DNA from: Candidatus Anammoxibacter sp.
GTDB lineage: Bacteria; Planctomycetota; Brocadiia; Brocadiales; Anammoxibacteraceae
Direction: 5' to 3'
DNA length: 64,000 nt
NCBI GenBank assembly: GCA_021777105.1
Contig: JAIQZQ010000046.1
Location: 1-64,000 of the forward strand
Part shown: in pieces, positions 27,683 to 36,330 of the stretch
Position numbering within the stretch: the stretch's first letter is position 1
Layout: each line of letters opens with the position of its first letter
Position numbers and translations under genes: made by a program
The notes under the pieces: model-generated
What the model was told of the DNA's origin: nothing
The model's database searches: none
What the model saw: the letters and a program-made list of their open reading frames with translations, nothing else

Positions 27683-29302
27683 TTAAAAAGATATTAAAGA
27701 TTGATCGTAATCTTCCGGTTTTTCATATCCAAGAAGATTGCAAAGTGTTGCCGCTACATTACTTAACCCTGGTTTCTCAATGCCGGTCATTGTATATTCA
27801 TCATTATATCCATAATCAACTATCACAAACGGCACATTGTTTAATGAATGCGAAGTTTTTATTGATTTTTTCCCTTTTTTGATAACATATAGTTCATCCG
27901 CGTTGCCGTGATCAGCGGTAATGATCGCTATTCCACCCAGCTTTTTTACAACGTCCAGCAGCTTTTCAACGCAAACTTCAACCGTGTTTACAGCCTCAAT
28001 CACAGCCTCGGCAACTCCTGTGTGGCCCACCATGTCCCCATTTGCAAAATTTAGCCTGCCGAATTTATAATTCCCGGTTTCCAAAAGCTCTATTGTCTTC
28101 TCCGTTATCTCATGCGCCTTCATTTTAGGAGCCTGATCAAACGGGATTTTATCGGACGGAACCTCAACATAGGTTTCAAACTCCTCGTTTATATAACCCG
28201 ACTTGTTGCCGTTCCAAAAATAGGTGACATGCCCATATTTTTGAGTCTCTGAAATAGCAAACATACCAATCTTTTCATTAACAAGATATTCGCTTACAGG
28301 TTTATCAATTACCGGTGGTTCAACAAGGAACTGCTTAGGTATCTTCGCGTCTGAATCATACTCCATCATACCGGCGTACAACACATCCGGCGTCCTACCC
28401 CTGTCGAATTTGTCAAAACTATTATCACTGTCAAAAGCGAGAGATATTTCAATAGACCTGTCGCCGCGGAAATTGCAAAAGATTACGGAGTCCCCGTCAT
28501 CCATTGCGCCAACCGGCGCATTGTTTTCATCAACAATTACAAACGATCCCATGTATTGATCATTAACATCTTCGTTGTAAAATGTTTGTATCGCCTCTTC
28601 GCATGACCCGAAACCGCGGCCAATGCCGTTGACATGCGCGTCCCATCCCCGTTTAACTATATCCCAATCAGCCTCGTACCTGTCCATGGTAACATTCATG
28701 CGTCCTCCGCCCGAGGCAATTACATAATCAAATCCTTTTTCATTCCGGATTTTTTTCAACAACTCTTCAGTAGGTTTAATATATTCCAGGGCTGATCTCG
28801 GGGCCACATCCCTGCCGTCAAGCAGAGGATGTACCCTGGCTTTTTCTATGCCAATTTCAGCAAGATTATTTAGCATCGCGTAAAGATGGTTTAAGTTGGA
28901 GTGAACATTTGCGTCTGAAAGTAGGGTTATAAAATGAACCGCGCCCCCGTTTTTGCCCCTATCAACTATCTGTTTCCATAGCGCTCCGTTAAATACGGCC
29001 CCTGATTCAAAATCAGCGTTTACCCTTTTGGCGCCTTGGGAAAAGACGCGTCCCGCGCCAAGCGCGTTGTGCCCAACTTCGCTATTGCCCATGTCTTCGT
29101 CTGACGGCAGGCCCACCGCCGTCCCGTGAGCAATTAAAGGAACGCTGAATTTACTGCTAAATAAAGAGTCAAGAGTCGGCGTATCGGCAAGATGCACGGC
29201 GTTGCTTTCATCTTTCTTGCCGAAACCAATACCGTCCATAATAATTAAAAGCAGCGGCCCTTTGCGACCGGAAAATTTATCAAGTTTTTTAAGCTTAACC
29301 AT
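27683..29302 (-). CDS. gpmI: 2,3-Bisphosphoglycerate-independent phosphoglycerate mutase
   Basis: A 539-aa Mn-dependent enzyme interconverting 3- and 2-phosphoglycerate in glycolysis and gluconeogenesis. Metal motif IIMDGIG is near the N-terminus. The catalytic Ser lies in MGNSEVGHNALGAGR. LLDGRDV, RGDR, MVGHTGV and ADHGNAD follow as in the alkaline phosphatase superfamily. The start is set at 29302 (MVKLKK) because GAGGG lies 5 nt upstream; an in-frame ATG 24 bp earlier lacks a site. With FBPase and class I aldolase later in the window it suggests active gluconeogenesis. Confidence 0.95.
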   Translation of the reverse strand: MVKLKKLDKFSGRKGPLLLIIMDGIGFGKKDESNAVHLADTPTLDSLFSSKFSVPLIAHGTAVGLPSDEDMGNSEVGHNALGAGRVFSQGAKRVNADFESGAVFNGALWKQIVDRGKNGGAVHFITLLSDANVHSNLNHLYAMLNNLAEIGIEKARVHPLLDGRDVAPRSALEYIKPTEELLKKIRNEKGFDYVIASGGGRMNVTMDRYEADWDIVKRGWDAHVNGIGRGFGSCEEAIQTFYNEDVNDQYMGSFVIVDENNAPVGAMDDGDSVIFCNFRGDRSIEISLAFDSDNSFDKFDRGRTPDVLYAGMMEYDSDAKIPKQFLVEPPVIDKPVSEYLVNEKIGMFAISETQKYGHVTYFWNGNKSGYINEEFETYVEVPSDKIPFDQAPKMKAHEITEKTIELLETGNYKFGRLNFANGDMVGHTGVAEAVIEAVNTVEVCVEKLLDVVKKLGGIAIITADHGNADELYVIKKGKKSIKTSHSLNNVPFVIVDYGYNDEYTMTGIEKPGLSNVAATLCNLLGYEKPEDYDQSLISF

Positions 29303-29429
29303 TTTATCCCTCAAAAAATATTGCAAATACCATGCAGTAAATTAAAATATTGCAAAAATTATAATACGTGAAGATATGGGCAAAGGCAAGGGCAATTTAG
29401 CTATACAAAACGTAAATAGGGGTGGTATT

Positions 29430-30131
29430 TTATGATTTAGTGGCGGTTAGCAAGTATTGGCCGGCAAAAAGCGTTAGAGCCTCATCCTTTGTGACATTTT
29501 TAAGCGCAACACGCCCTAACTCTATATCTCTGGGCCAGGCCCCGTCTTCTAATTTGTACATAAGAATAGGCTTAAAATCAATAACCTCATATCCGGAACC
29601 GGTAAACATTTTCATAATTTCTTTAAGCGAAAAAAAACGTATATGTGTAGCATCCTGTATTCCGCAATCCTTATACGTCCAATGGCCTTCAATCAAATAA
29701 AGAATAAGTCTTATATTTTGAACGTTCGGAATACTTGCAAGCATAATGCCCCCAGGCGCAAGGCAACTCCTTAGATCAAAAAGAGCTTTCCACGGATCAT
29801 AAAGGTGCTCTAAAACATCCGCGCAAATAATCAAGTCAAAATATTCTTTCTGAATGCCTGAACTTTCAATATCTATTTTCTCAATATTGCCTATAATAAC
29901 TTTGTCCAGCCGTTTTTTCGCAATTTGCGCCGCTTTTTGATCCAGCTCTACTCCTATATATTCAGTATTTAGGAATTTTTGTTTTATCGCCCATCCTGTG
30001 GCCCCGGTTCCGCATCCTATTTCCAGCGCGCGCCTGGGATTATCTTTTATTAACTCTATTAGATCATCTCGAGGTTTGTCGTCATATTTGGCCGCATGCA
30101 CTGTTTTTAAAGGCGACGAGTAATCATTCAT
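29430..30131 (-). CDS. Class I SAM-dependent methyltransferase
   Basis: A 233-aa methyltransferase with motif I ALEIGCGTGATGW (about residue 36), VELDQKAA (motif II), DLIICADVLEHLYDPW (motif IV with the acidic DVLEH) and LAPGGIMLASIPN. This subtype (Methyltransf_23) often modifies surface sugars or lipids. The substrate is unknown. It lies beside gpmI on the same strand but with a 127-bp gap. Confidence 0.85.
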   Translation of the reverse strand: MNDYSSPLKTVHAAKYDDKPRDDLIELIKDNPRRALEIGCGTGATGWAIKQKFLNTEYIGVELDQKAAQIAKKRLDKVIIGNIEKIDIESSGIQKEYFDLIICADVLEHLYDPWKALFDLRSCLAPGGIMLASIPNVQNIRLILYLIEGHWTYKDCGIQDATHIRFFSLKEIMKMFTGSGYEVIDFKPILMYKLEDGAWPRDIELGRVALKNVTKDEALTLFAGQYLLTATKS

Positions 30132-30488
30132 TTTTAATTTCCGTTTAAATTATGCCGCAATTCGTAATTTCAAAAGTGGATTATACTATAATATTTGCCG
30201 GAATGATAGGGAGGTGAGGAGCATCATTGAATGAATAGTTCGTCTTTATTATAGATTTTGCTAAATTCGAACTGTTGGTTCAAGGCTCTTAACTTGAACC
30301 TTGCTGATCTCTGTTTTGCTCCGTAATGAATAAATAGAAGCGCCTAATATGTCTCCAAATCCTTAAAATAAGTCAATAAATCCGCAAAAAACAGTTTTTC
30401 TTAGAAAATTCAAAAATAATTTCCGTCCGAAATTACTAATAACTACTACTTAGAAACCCTACATGATAAAGAGTGTAATATGTTGATA

Positions 30489-30512
30489 TGACAAAAGTTA
30501 CAACTTGTGTCA
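30489..30512. promoter_or_regulatory. 24-bp palindromic operator candidate
   Basis: TGACAAAAGTT, AC, AACTTGTGTCA: 11-bp arms with one mismatch. Exactly conserved in the second leader copy at 32269-32292. Confidence 0.55.
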
Positions 30513-30544
30513 ATTTTGAGTCCCTTACAAAGGCCATTGATTTT

Positions 30545-30612
30545 GTAGGGGCCCACCACTACAAGGCATAGGGTTTTCCCTGATTGACAAAATTTTGCTA
30601 ATTCGATAACAA
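30545..30612 (+). promoter_or_regulatory. Promoter with AGGGTTTTCCCT motif
   Basis: A block of about 44 bp ends in the palindrome AGGGTTTTCCCT directly before a perfect -35 TTGACA (30584-30589). A weak -10 (TAACAA, 30607-30612) follows at 17 bp. The block recurs at 32325-32369 and, diverged, at 48267-48313. Confidence 0.6.
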
Positions 30613-30766
30613 TATCCCTGTTGAACCTTCCGCGCATTGTAATTTAATTTTTTCAATTTAAACTTGGAAAGGAGGGAGTTAAGGCATGGTTATAGAATAG
30701 GCGGAAAGGTGACGAGTTTTAAAAATATTTTTGTCGAAATTTTTAGTAATCGAGAGGGGAAACAAA

Positions 30767-31837
30767 ATGAGATTAAGTATAAAAAATGCGTTTTTTGCAG
30801 GCGCAATCGGGTTTGCAGCGCTATTTTCAACTATTTACGGCATAGTTTCAGCGGAAGAGGAGAAGAATTATACAATTGCAACCGGTAGCGACCCATTGCA
30901 AACGTTTGACCATGCGAATTATGGCCTCCCAATTCTTCAGCCGTCTACACCGGGGACACAGCAACATGGAAATATCAACATTGAGGGAACAGGGTTGTTT
31001 GAAGACGGCGTAGGCATTGGAACTGAAAATCCCGCCGGCATTTTGCACGTAGTTGGAACAACAACAATATTTTCAGGTTCGGTTGGTATAGGCACGGAAA
31101 CGCCGGCAACAGAACTGCATGTGATCGGAACGGTTACGGCAACCGCGTTTGAAGGAGACGGTTCATTGTTGACAGGAATCGGAAGTAGCGGCGAAGACAC
31201 AACTAATGATTCATGGACCGGAACCTCGGATGTATATACAACTTCCGGCAACGTCGGCATTGGGACTACCTCGCCGTCAACGGAGCTTTATGTTGCTGGA
31301 ACGGTTACCGCGGATTTATTTATAGGGGACGGTTCCGGGTTGACGGGCATCGGTGATGGTAATTCTTTAGACGCGTTGGACGGCAGCCCAACTGACGCTG
31401 TTTACGTTGACAATAGCGGCAATGTCGGCATAGGCACAACTGCGCCTTCAGGGCATTTCCATGCTGATACAACAACGGACGAGCGAGTAGGGGTTTTTCG
31501 CTACAGCTCAAACTCACAGGCAACATCAGACCTTTTCGTGATTAGTTCAAATGGAGGCACTACAAAAAATCTTTTTAAAGTAGAAGGCAGCGCTGCAACA
31601 CTGGACGATGGCTCAACGCGATTTGTCATAGAACCGTCCGGCAACGTCGGCATCGGTTTGACGGCGCCGAACGAAAAGTTAGAAGTGAATGGCGCAATTA
31701 AAGTAAATAGCGGTGGTTACACAGGTGTTACAGCTGACGCTACAACACCGGTTCCTTCTGGAGGGGCAGGGACAATCATATTTCTTGGATCTGATTTTTT
31801 TGGTTGGGACGGTTCAGCATGGCGAAAATTGAATTGA
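30767..31837 (+). CDS. Secreted tail-fibre-like repeat protein
   Basis: A 356-aa exported protein. The signal peptide is [20 protein letters not shown]...VSAE. The mature part consists of repeats of the form [36 protein letters not shown], the beta-rich repeat found in phage tail fibres and large bacterial surface proteins. It ends in [28 protein letters not shown], a collar-like terminus without a peptidase S74 domain. ATG 30767 is preferred over one 36 bp upstream because GAGAGGGG precedes it. Residues 1-42 and the QHGNINIEG segment are shared with the protein at 32549; the rest is different. Confidence 0.82.
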   Translation: MRLSIKNAFFAGAIGFAALFSTIYGIVSAEEEKNYTIATGSDPLQTFDHANYGLPILQPSTPGTQQHGNINIEGTGLFEDGVGIGTENPAGILHVVGTTTIFSGSVGIGTETPATELHVIGTVTATAFEGDGSLLTGIGSSGEDTTNDSWTGTSDVYTTSGNVGIGTTSPSTELYVAGTVTADLFIGDGSGLTGIGDGNSLDALDGSPTDAVYVDNSGNVGIGTTAPSGHFHADTTTDERVGVFRYSSNSQATSDLFVISSNGGTTKNLFKVEGSAATLDDGSTRFVIEPSGNVGIGLTAPNEKLEVNGAIKVNSGGYTGVTADATTPVPSGGAGTIIFLGSDFFGWDGSAWRKLN

Positions 31838-32149
31838 CACTAAAAATGTTGGCATAAGGAACAGATTTGGTCTTCTTGGCTGGAGCAGTCTTGTGATTGC
31901 TCCAGCCAACTTTGCGCATAAATGTGAGTTTTATCCATTTCTTGGATGGAACTGTCTTATTGGCAGCTTCACATGTTTTTTGATTAGGCAAAACGCATGG
32001 TAAATAACTAATCGCAAATATTTTTTATGCAATTTTTCCTGTTGTCAATGTTAGTTTTCAACGTCACTGCTTTGCGCAATAAATCTTATAAATAGTACTA
32101 AAACGGCTCAAAAAATAATAATGATCCGCATGGCGTAAATTTGTAAAAC
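31838..32149. other. Intergenic region with terminator-like hairpin and repeat copy
   Basis: A strong hairpin TTGGCTGGAGCA (31876-31887) / TGCTCCAGCCAA (31898-31909) follows the gene and may terminate it. It is related in sequence to the 23977-24001 hairpin. Positions 31945-31995 repeat the internal part of the 23.9 kb element. A 26-bp stretch (31911-31936) is identical to coding sequence at 33892-33917. No gene is supported. Confidence 0.6.
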
Positions 32150-32674
32150 AAGTCAAAAAATCCGCAAAAAGCAGTTTTTCTTAGAAAATTCAAAAATAAT
32201 TTCCGTCCGGAACCGCTAAAAGCCACTACTTAGAAAACCTACATGATAAATAGTGCAATATGTTGATATGACAAAAGTTACAACTTGTGTCAATTTTGAG
32301 TCCCTTACAAAGGCCATTGATTTTGTAGGGGCCCACCACTACAAGGCATAGGGTTTTCCCTGATTGACAAATTTTTGCTAATTCGATAACAATATCCTGA
32401 CTGAACCTTCCGCGCATTGCTATTTAATTTTTTCAATTTTAACATGGAAAGGAGGGAACGTTAAGGCGTGGTTATAGAATGAATGGAAAGGTGAAGAGTT
32501 TTAAAATATTTTTGTCAAAATCTTATAACAAATGGGAGGGGAAACAAAATGAGATTAAGTATAAAAAATACGTTTTTTGTTGGGGCAATCGGGTTTGCGG
32601 TTATATTTTCAACTATTTGTGGAGTTGTTTCAGCTGAAGAGGAGGAAAATTACACAATTGCCACGGGCAGTGAT
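32150..32674 (+). repeat. Duplicated leader plus signal-peptide region, copy 2
   Basis: Second copy of 30370-30892, offset about 1.78 kb. It carries the same 24-bp palindrome (32269-32292), AGGGTTTTCCCT motif and TTGACA (32364-32369), and the same signal-peptide codons with several amino acid changes. Confidence 0.9.
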
Positions 32675-33493
32675 TTAATTATTGATTTGAGCCACCGTGA
32701 ACCAATATTTGACGTTGTTCCAGTATTGCAGACAGAACTCCCCGGCGAGCCGCAGCATGGAAATATCAATATTGAGGGTGTAGGCCTGTTCGGTTCTAAT
32801 ATATGTATAGGAGAAAATCCGCCTCTTGCCTCAAGTTTTGAAGTTATTGCAGAGGGCATGACAGGCACTTCATCGCCAGTGAACATTATTAATTCCAACA
32901 TGGACAATATACTTCTTGTGCAAGATGACGCACATATTAAATTTAGCGAGGCCGGCACACCAACTGCTGATCTTCAAGTGTACGGTACTGTTACGATAAC
33001 CGGTACTTTAACAGTGCAAAATGCAGTAACAAGGACATTTGAGGTTAAATCTAGCGGTGTCATTGATTTGCCTAAACAGTCGGGGATGTTAGTAAAAGGC
33101 GTTGGTCAATCTATTCCCAGCGGCACCAGCACACCAACACAAGTTGTTTTTTCAAATACGGTTGAGTATGATATCCAAGGCGAGTGGGATACTGGTACTG
33201 ACTCTTTTACAGCAAAAAATGACGGCAAATATCTGATTAATGCTATGATAACCTATGATGAAATTGCTGGTGATAAATTTACATATTTCAATTTGTTAAA
33301 AAATGGAGTTAACGAGATGCGTAATTTTATGACGACTGGATCAACTGCTAGCCAAACTATACAAAGCAACTCAATCTCAATTGTTCTTGATTTGGCTGTT
33401 GATGATATCATAACATTAACGACTAGACATGGGGACTCTACATCAAGAAGTCTGAATAACAACAGTTTTATATCCATTAATAAAATTCACTGA
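32549..33493 (+). CDS. Secreted protein with C1q/TNF-like jelly-roll domain
   Basis: A 314-aa exported paralogue of the protein at 30767, sharing the signal peptide, NYTIATGSD and [13 protein letters not shown]. The middle holds short PTADLQVYGTVTITGTLTV beta repeats. The C-terminal ~135 residues (SFTAKNDGKYLINAMITYDE, LLKNGVNEMRN, LDLAVDDIITLTT, NSFISINKIH) have the strand pattern of bacterial C1q-like jelly-roll domains, typically trimeric binding domains. A GGGAGGGG ribosome binding site precedes the ATG. Likely a surface or secreted binding protein. Confidence 0.78.
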   Translation: MRLSIKNTFFVGAIGFAVIFSTICGVVSAEEEENYTIATGSDLIIDLSHREPIFDVVPVLQTELPGEPQHGNINIEGVGLFGSNICIGENPPLASSFEVIAEGMTGTSSPVNIINSNMDNILLVQDDAHIKFSEAGTPTADLQVYGTVTITGTLTVQNAVTRTFEVKSSGVIDLPKQSGMLVKGVGQSIPSGTSTPTQVVFSNTVEYDIQGEWDTGTDSFTAKNDGKYLINAMITYDEIAGDKFTYFNLLKNGVNEMRNFMTTGSTASQTIQSNSISIVLDLAVDDIITLTTRHGDSTSRSLNNNSFISINKIH

Positions 33494-33798
33494 TTCAGAC
33501 AAGCGGCTCCAAAGGATTTGTTCGACATCTTGACCAAAGTTGTAGTAACTGTTAAGCTGCCTATGCATTCACTCTATTATCATTAGATTTACAAGGAAAT
33601 GTGAGAAATAGAGATATAGTGATAGGCGACTGACAAATTATGTGTATTTGGTTTACAGTTTACCTGATCATAAACGAATAGACCTTTTCTCCAGTATTGG
33701 CTCAAGTCTCTTGACTTGAGCCAATACTGGGGCTCTAATTCTGAAAACAAGTCAAAAAACCGCAAAAAAGAAGTAAAAACCAATTTTTTCCCGAACCA
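33494..33798. other. Intergenic region with 18-bp perfect hairpin
   Basis: No gene. Contains CCAGTATTGGCTCAAGTC (33691-33708), a TCTT loop and its exact complement (33713-33730), a very stable hairpin between convergent genes. A 25-bp trace of the duplicated leader follows at 33746-33770. Confidence 0.7.
33691..33730. terminator. Perfect 18-bp hairpin between convergent genes
   Basis: Perfect stem with a 4-nt loop. It has no U tract on the plus side, so it may act as a bidirectional terminator or be a repeat element; a shorter relative lies near 30278. Confidence 0.5.
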
Positions 33799-34734
33799 TT
33801 AATCAAAACTGTCAAGGTCTGATTTCATTATGGCGTTGGCCTGGTCGTTTCCCTTGCTTTTGCCGCTTTTGCCTCCGCCGCCACCGCCTCCTTTGCGCAT
33901 AAATGTGAGTTTTATCCCTTTAATTCCTCCTGTAATAATCAGTGTTATGCCTAAAATGGCTAGTAACACTGAAATTGAGAGCGTCACCAGATGCCACAAA
34001 CCGTTTAACAGCATTTCGCGCGCGTCGTTGCCCACCATTGAAGCTCCTGATAGCTCCATTAAAAAAGGAATTGCGCCAACCGTGAAAAATCCTATAACCA
34101 GAAATTTGAGGTCTTCTTTTTTAGGCGCCATTGATACTGTGAAAATAACGGATAGGGGCACAAATATCAACGGAGCGATTTTCGCGCTTTTAAAATGGAT
34201 TAGGAACGAGCTTAATATGGATATAATTATATCATCCAGATTTCTTAAATGGTCTTTAAAATTGGCGCCGAAACCTATGCCTTGTTTTTCGCCCGCAGTA
34301 TTGCCGAGGCTTACCGCCAGCAGCAGCAAAACAATGCCGCATCCGAAAATGGGGGCCGCCGCTATAAAAAAGTTGCCTACAACGCTGAGTTTAGGTTTTT
34401 CAAACTTTACTTCATTGTTTTGAAACTTGTAAATGTTTAGATTCTTTATTGTGGCCCCTGTAAAAAGGCACAGTATGGCCTGGCTCAGAATGCGCGCGAC
34501 TGTGCCTGGATAAAGGCAAATTTGCAATATCTTATTATTAACATGCTTTAACCAAAGTTTCTCAATGCCGTAGCTTAGAAAAACAATGGCTATTAATTCA
34601 AACGCAAATGCAAGATATATCATAATTAAAAGGAAAATTGCGAAAAAAGTAAAAAATAATGTAAAAATGCGGCGATTTGTTAATCGATTTACATAGAAAT
34701 GTATGGAAATTTTTAATAAACTATCAAACCTCAT
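33799..34734 (-). CDS. Polytopic membrane protein of unknown function
   Basis: A 311-aa protein with about six hydrophobic segments (near residues 25-65, 85-100, 118-142, 170-205, 210-235 and 250-275). The soluble tail is Gly/Lys-rich (MRKGGGGGGGKSGKSKG). The segment PGTVARILSQAILCLFTGA followed by NFFIAAAPIFG resembles the topology of M50-like membrane proteins without an HExxH motif, but this is only an impression. It is convergent with the secreted-protein pair and divergent from FBPase. Confidence 0.7.
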   Translation of the reverse strand: MRFDSLLKISIHFYVNRLTNRRIFTLFFTFFAIFLLIMIYLAFAFELIAIVFLSYGIEKLWLKHVNNKILQICLYPGTVARILSQAILCLFTGATIKNLNIYKFQNNEVKFEKPKLSVVGNFFIAAAPIFGCGIVLLLLAVSLGNTAGEKQGIGFGANFKDHLRNLDDIIISILSSFLIHFKSAKIAPLIFVPLSVIFTVSMAPKKEDLKFLVIGFFTVGAIPFLMELSGASMVGNDAREMLLNGLWHLVTLSISVLLAILGITLIITGGIKGIKLTFMRKGGGGGGGKSGKSKGNDQANAIMKSDLDSFD

Positions 34735-34934
34735 ACTTCGGTGTCAACAATATAATATCAATTAACAATGTCAGCAGATCTTGGCCCCAATATATACGTT
34801 TGCAATTGCAATTGACTTTGATTTGATCAATGTGTAAAATACCCGTTTATTATTTACGGGATAGCGCGACTAGGAGCTTTAATCGACTATATTTTCTGTT
34901 TTCTGGAATAAATTTTTTTCAGGAGTGTTGTCTT

Positions 34935-35948
34935 ATGTCAAAAATGGGGATGAACATTCAGTCTCATATTGTTGAGCAAGAGAGATTGTATCCGAATGCC
35001 AGCGGTAGTTTAACCGGGCTGCTTATGGATTTGATTTACGCGACAAAGATAATTTCGCGGGAAGTGAACAAAGCCGGGCTTGTTGATGTGCTTGGAATAA
35101 CAGGCAATACAAACGTGCATGGAGAAGAGGTAAAAAAACTGGATGAATACGCAAACAATAGTTTGTTTAACGCTATGGATCATGGCGGCCACTTGTGCAT
35201 GATGGCTTCGGAGGAGATGGAAGAGGCCGTTCCCGTGCCTGACGAGTTTCCAAAAGGGAAATACGTTCTTATGTTTGATCCCCTTGACGGCTCGTCGAAT
35301 ATTGACGCAAACGTGAGCATCGGCACTATATTTTCCATTCATAGAAAAGTGTCGGAAGGCGCTGACGGCAAACTTGAGGATTGCCTGCAAAAAGGGCGCT
35401 ATCAGGTTGCGGCGGGCTATGTCATTTACGGCTCGAGCACCATGCTTGTATACACCACCGGAAACGGCGTTAACGGGTTTACGCTAGACCCGAGCGTTGG
35501 AGAGTTTCTTTTGTCGCATGAAAATATAAAGACTCCGGCAAAAGGCAAGATTTACAGCGCAAATGAAGGCAACGCAAAGTATTGGGATGAAGCCACAAAA
35601 AAGTATGTAGAGTATCTTAAGGAGAAGGATTCTGAAACAGGTCGACCGTACTCATTGCGTTACATTGGCTCGTTGGTTGCCGATTTTCATAGAAACCTCT
35701 TATATGGCGGCATATTCTTGTATCCAATTGATTATAAGGATCCTCAAAAGCCAAAAGGCAAACTACGCTTGTTGTATGAGGCTTCTCCTTTGGCTTTTAT
35801 TGTAGAGCAGGCAGGAGGACTCGCTACCACGGGCAATGAAAACATGCTTGATATCGAACCTTCTGAATTGCACCAAAAAGTGCCGTTGATTATCGGCAGC
35901 AAGGAAGACGTGTTAACTTACCAAAAATTTTACAATGAATATAATTAG
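34935..35948 (+). CDS. fbp: Class I fructose-1,6-bisphosphatase
   Basis: A 337-aa gluconeogenic enzyme hydrolysing fructose 1,6-bisphosphate. The metal-binding motif FDPLDGSSNID is at about residue 116. ASEEMEE, YSANEGN, YIGSLVADFHR and GGIFLYP match class I FBPases, which are inhibited by AMP. The start at 34935 follows AGGAG by 9 nt. With gpmI and the class I aldolase it forms a scattered gluconeogenesis set. Confidence 0.96.
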   Translation: MSKMGMNIQSHIVEQERLYPNASGSLTGLLMDLIYATKIISREVNKAGLVDVLGITGNTNVHGEEVKKLDEYANNSLFNAMDHGGHLCMMASEEMEEAVPVPDEFPKGKYVLMFDPLDGSSNIDANVSIGTIFSIHRKVSEGADGKLEDCLQKGRYQVAAGYVIYGSSTMLVYTTGNGVNGFTLDPSVGEFLLSHENIKTPAKGKIYSANEGNAKYWDEATKKYVEYLKEKDSETGRPYSLRYIGSLVADFHRNLLYGGIFLYPIDYKDPQKPKGKLRLLYEASPLAFIVEQAGGLATTGNENMLDIEPSELHQKVPLIIGSKEDVLTYQKFYNEYN

Positions 35949-36330
35949 TTGATGCTTTGTAGCTGTGATTTCTCAACCGGCTATAAACTTGAGTTAAGGC
36001 TTAAAGCCGGATTCTTTCTGCTTTTACTCATTGTTATCCTCAAGGGGACGAAATAAAAACTGAGCGGCTTGTCTACTTTAGTGAGAATTATCCCCTGAGG
36101 GGAGAAATATGCCCTGGAGGCAATTACGACATAAACTTAAATTCAGGATAAAACAGAGGCTTTGCCTGGTTTCGAAATCCATGCCAAATATGCGGTATCT
36201 CTTAATAATAGACACACCTTTAGACTCCACCAGACTCGCATTTCACATATTATTTTATAAATTTTTATCAGATTTAATATAAATTTTGCGCAAAAATGCG
36301 GTTTGATTTTTTTCATTTTACGGTTTTCAA
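35949..36330. other. Intergenic region, no gene seen
   Basis: A short GC palindrome CCCCTGAGGGG near 36091-36101 is the only structure noted. No ORF of coding character is present. Confidence 0.5.

Larger units (their letters stand above)
30132..30766. other. Long leader region of secreted protein 1
   Basis: No gene. The part from 30370 onward is the first copy of a duplicated leader. The upstream part holds an imperfect hairpin GGTTCAAG...CTTGAACC near 30278-30300, related to the larger hairpin at 33691-33730. Confidence 0.6.
30370..30892 (+). repeat. Duplicated leader plus signal-peptide region, copy 1
   Basis: Nearly identical, in direct orientation, to 32150-32674. The repeat covers about 395 bp of noncoding DNA and the first 42 codons (signal peptide and mature N-terminus) of each secreted protein. 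A short third trace of its first ~25 bp is at 33746-33770. Confidence 0.9.

Noticed and set aside
30446..32417. Paired antisense 63-codon frames in both leader copies
   Set aside because: They are similar only because the leader is duplicated. They lack ribosome binding sites and overlap the promoter and palindromes of the secreted genes.
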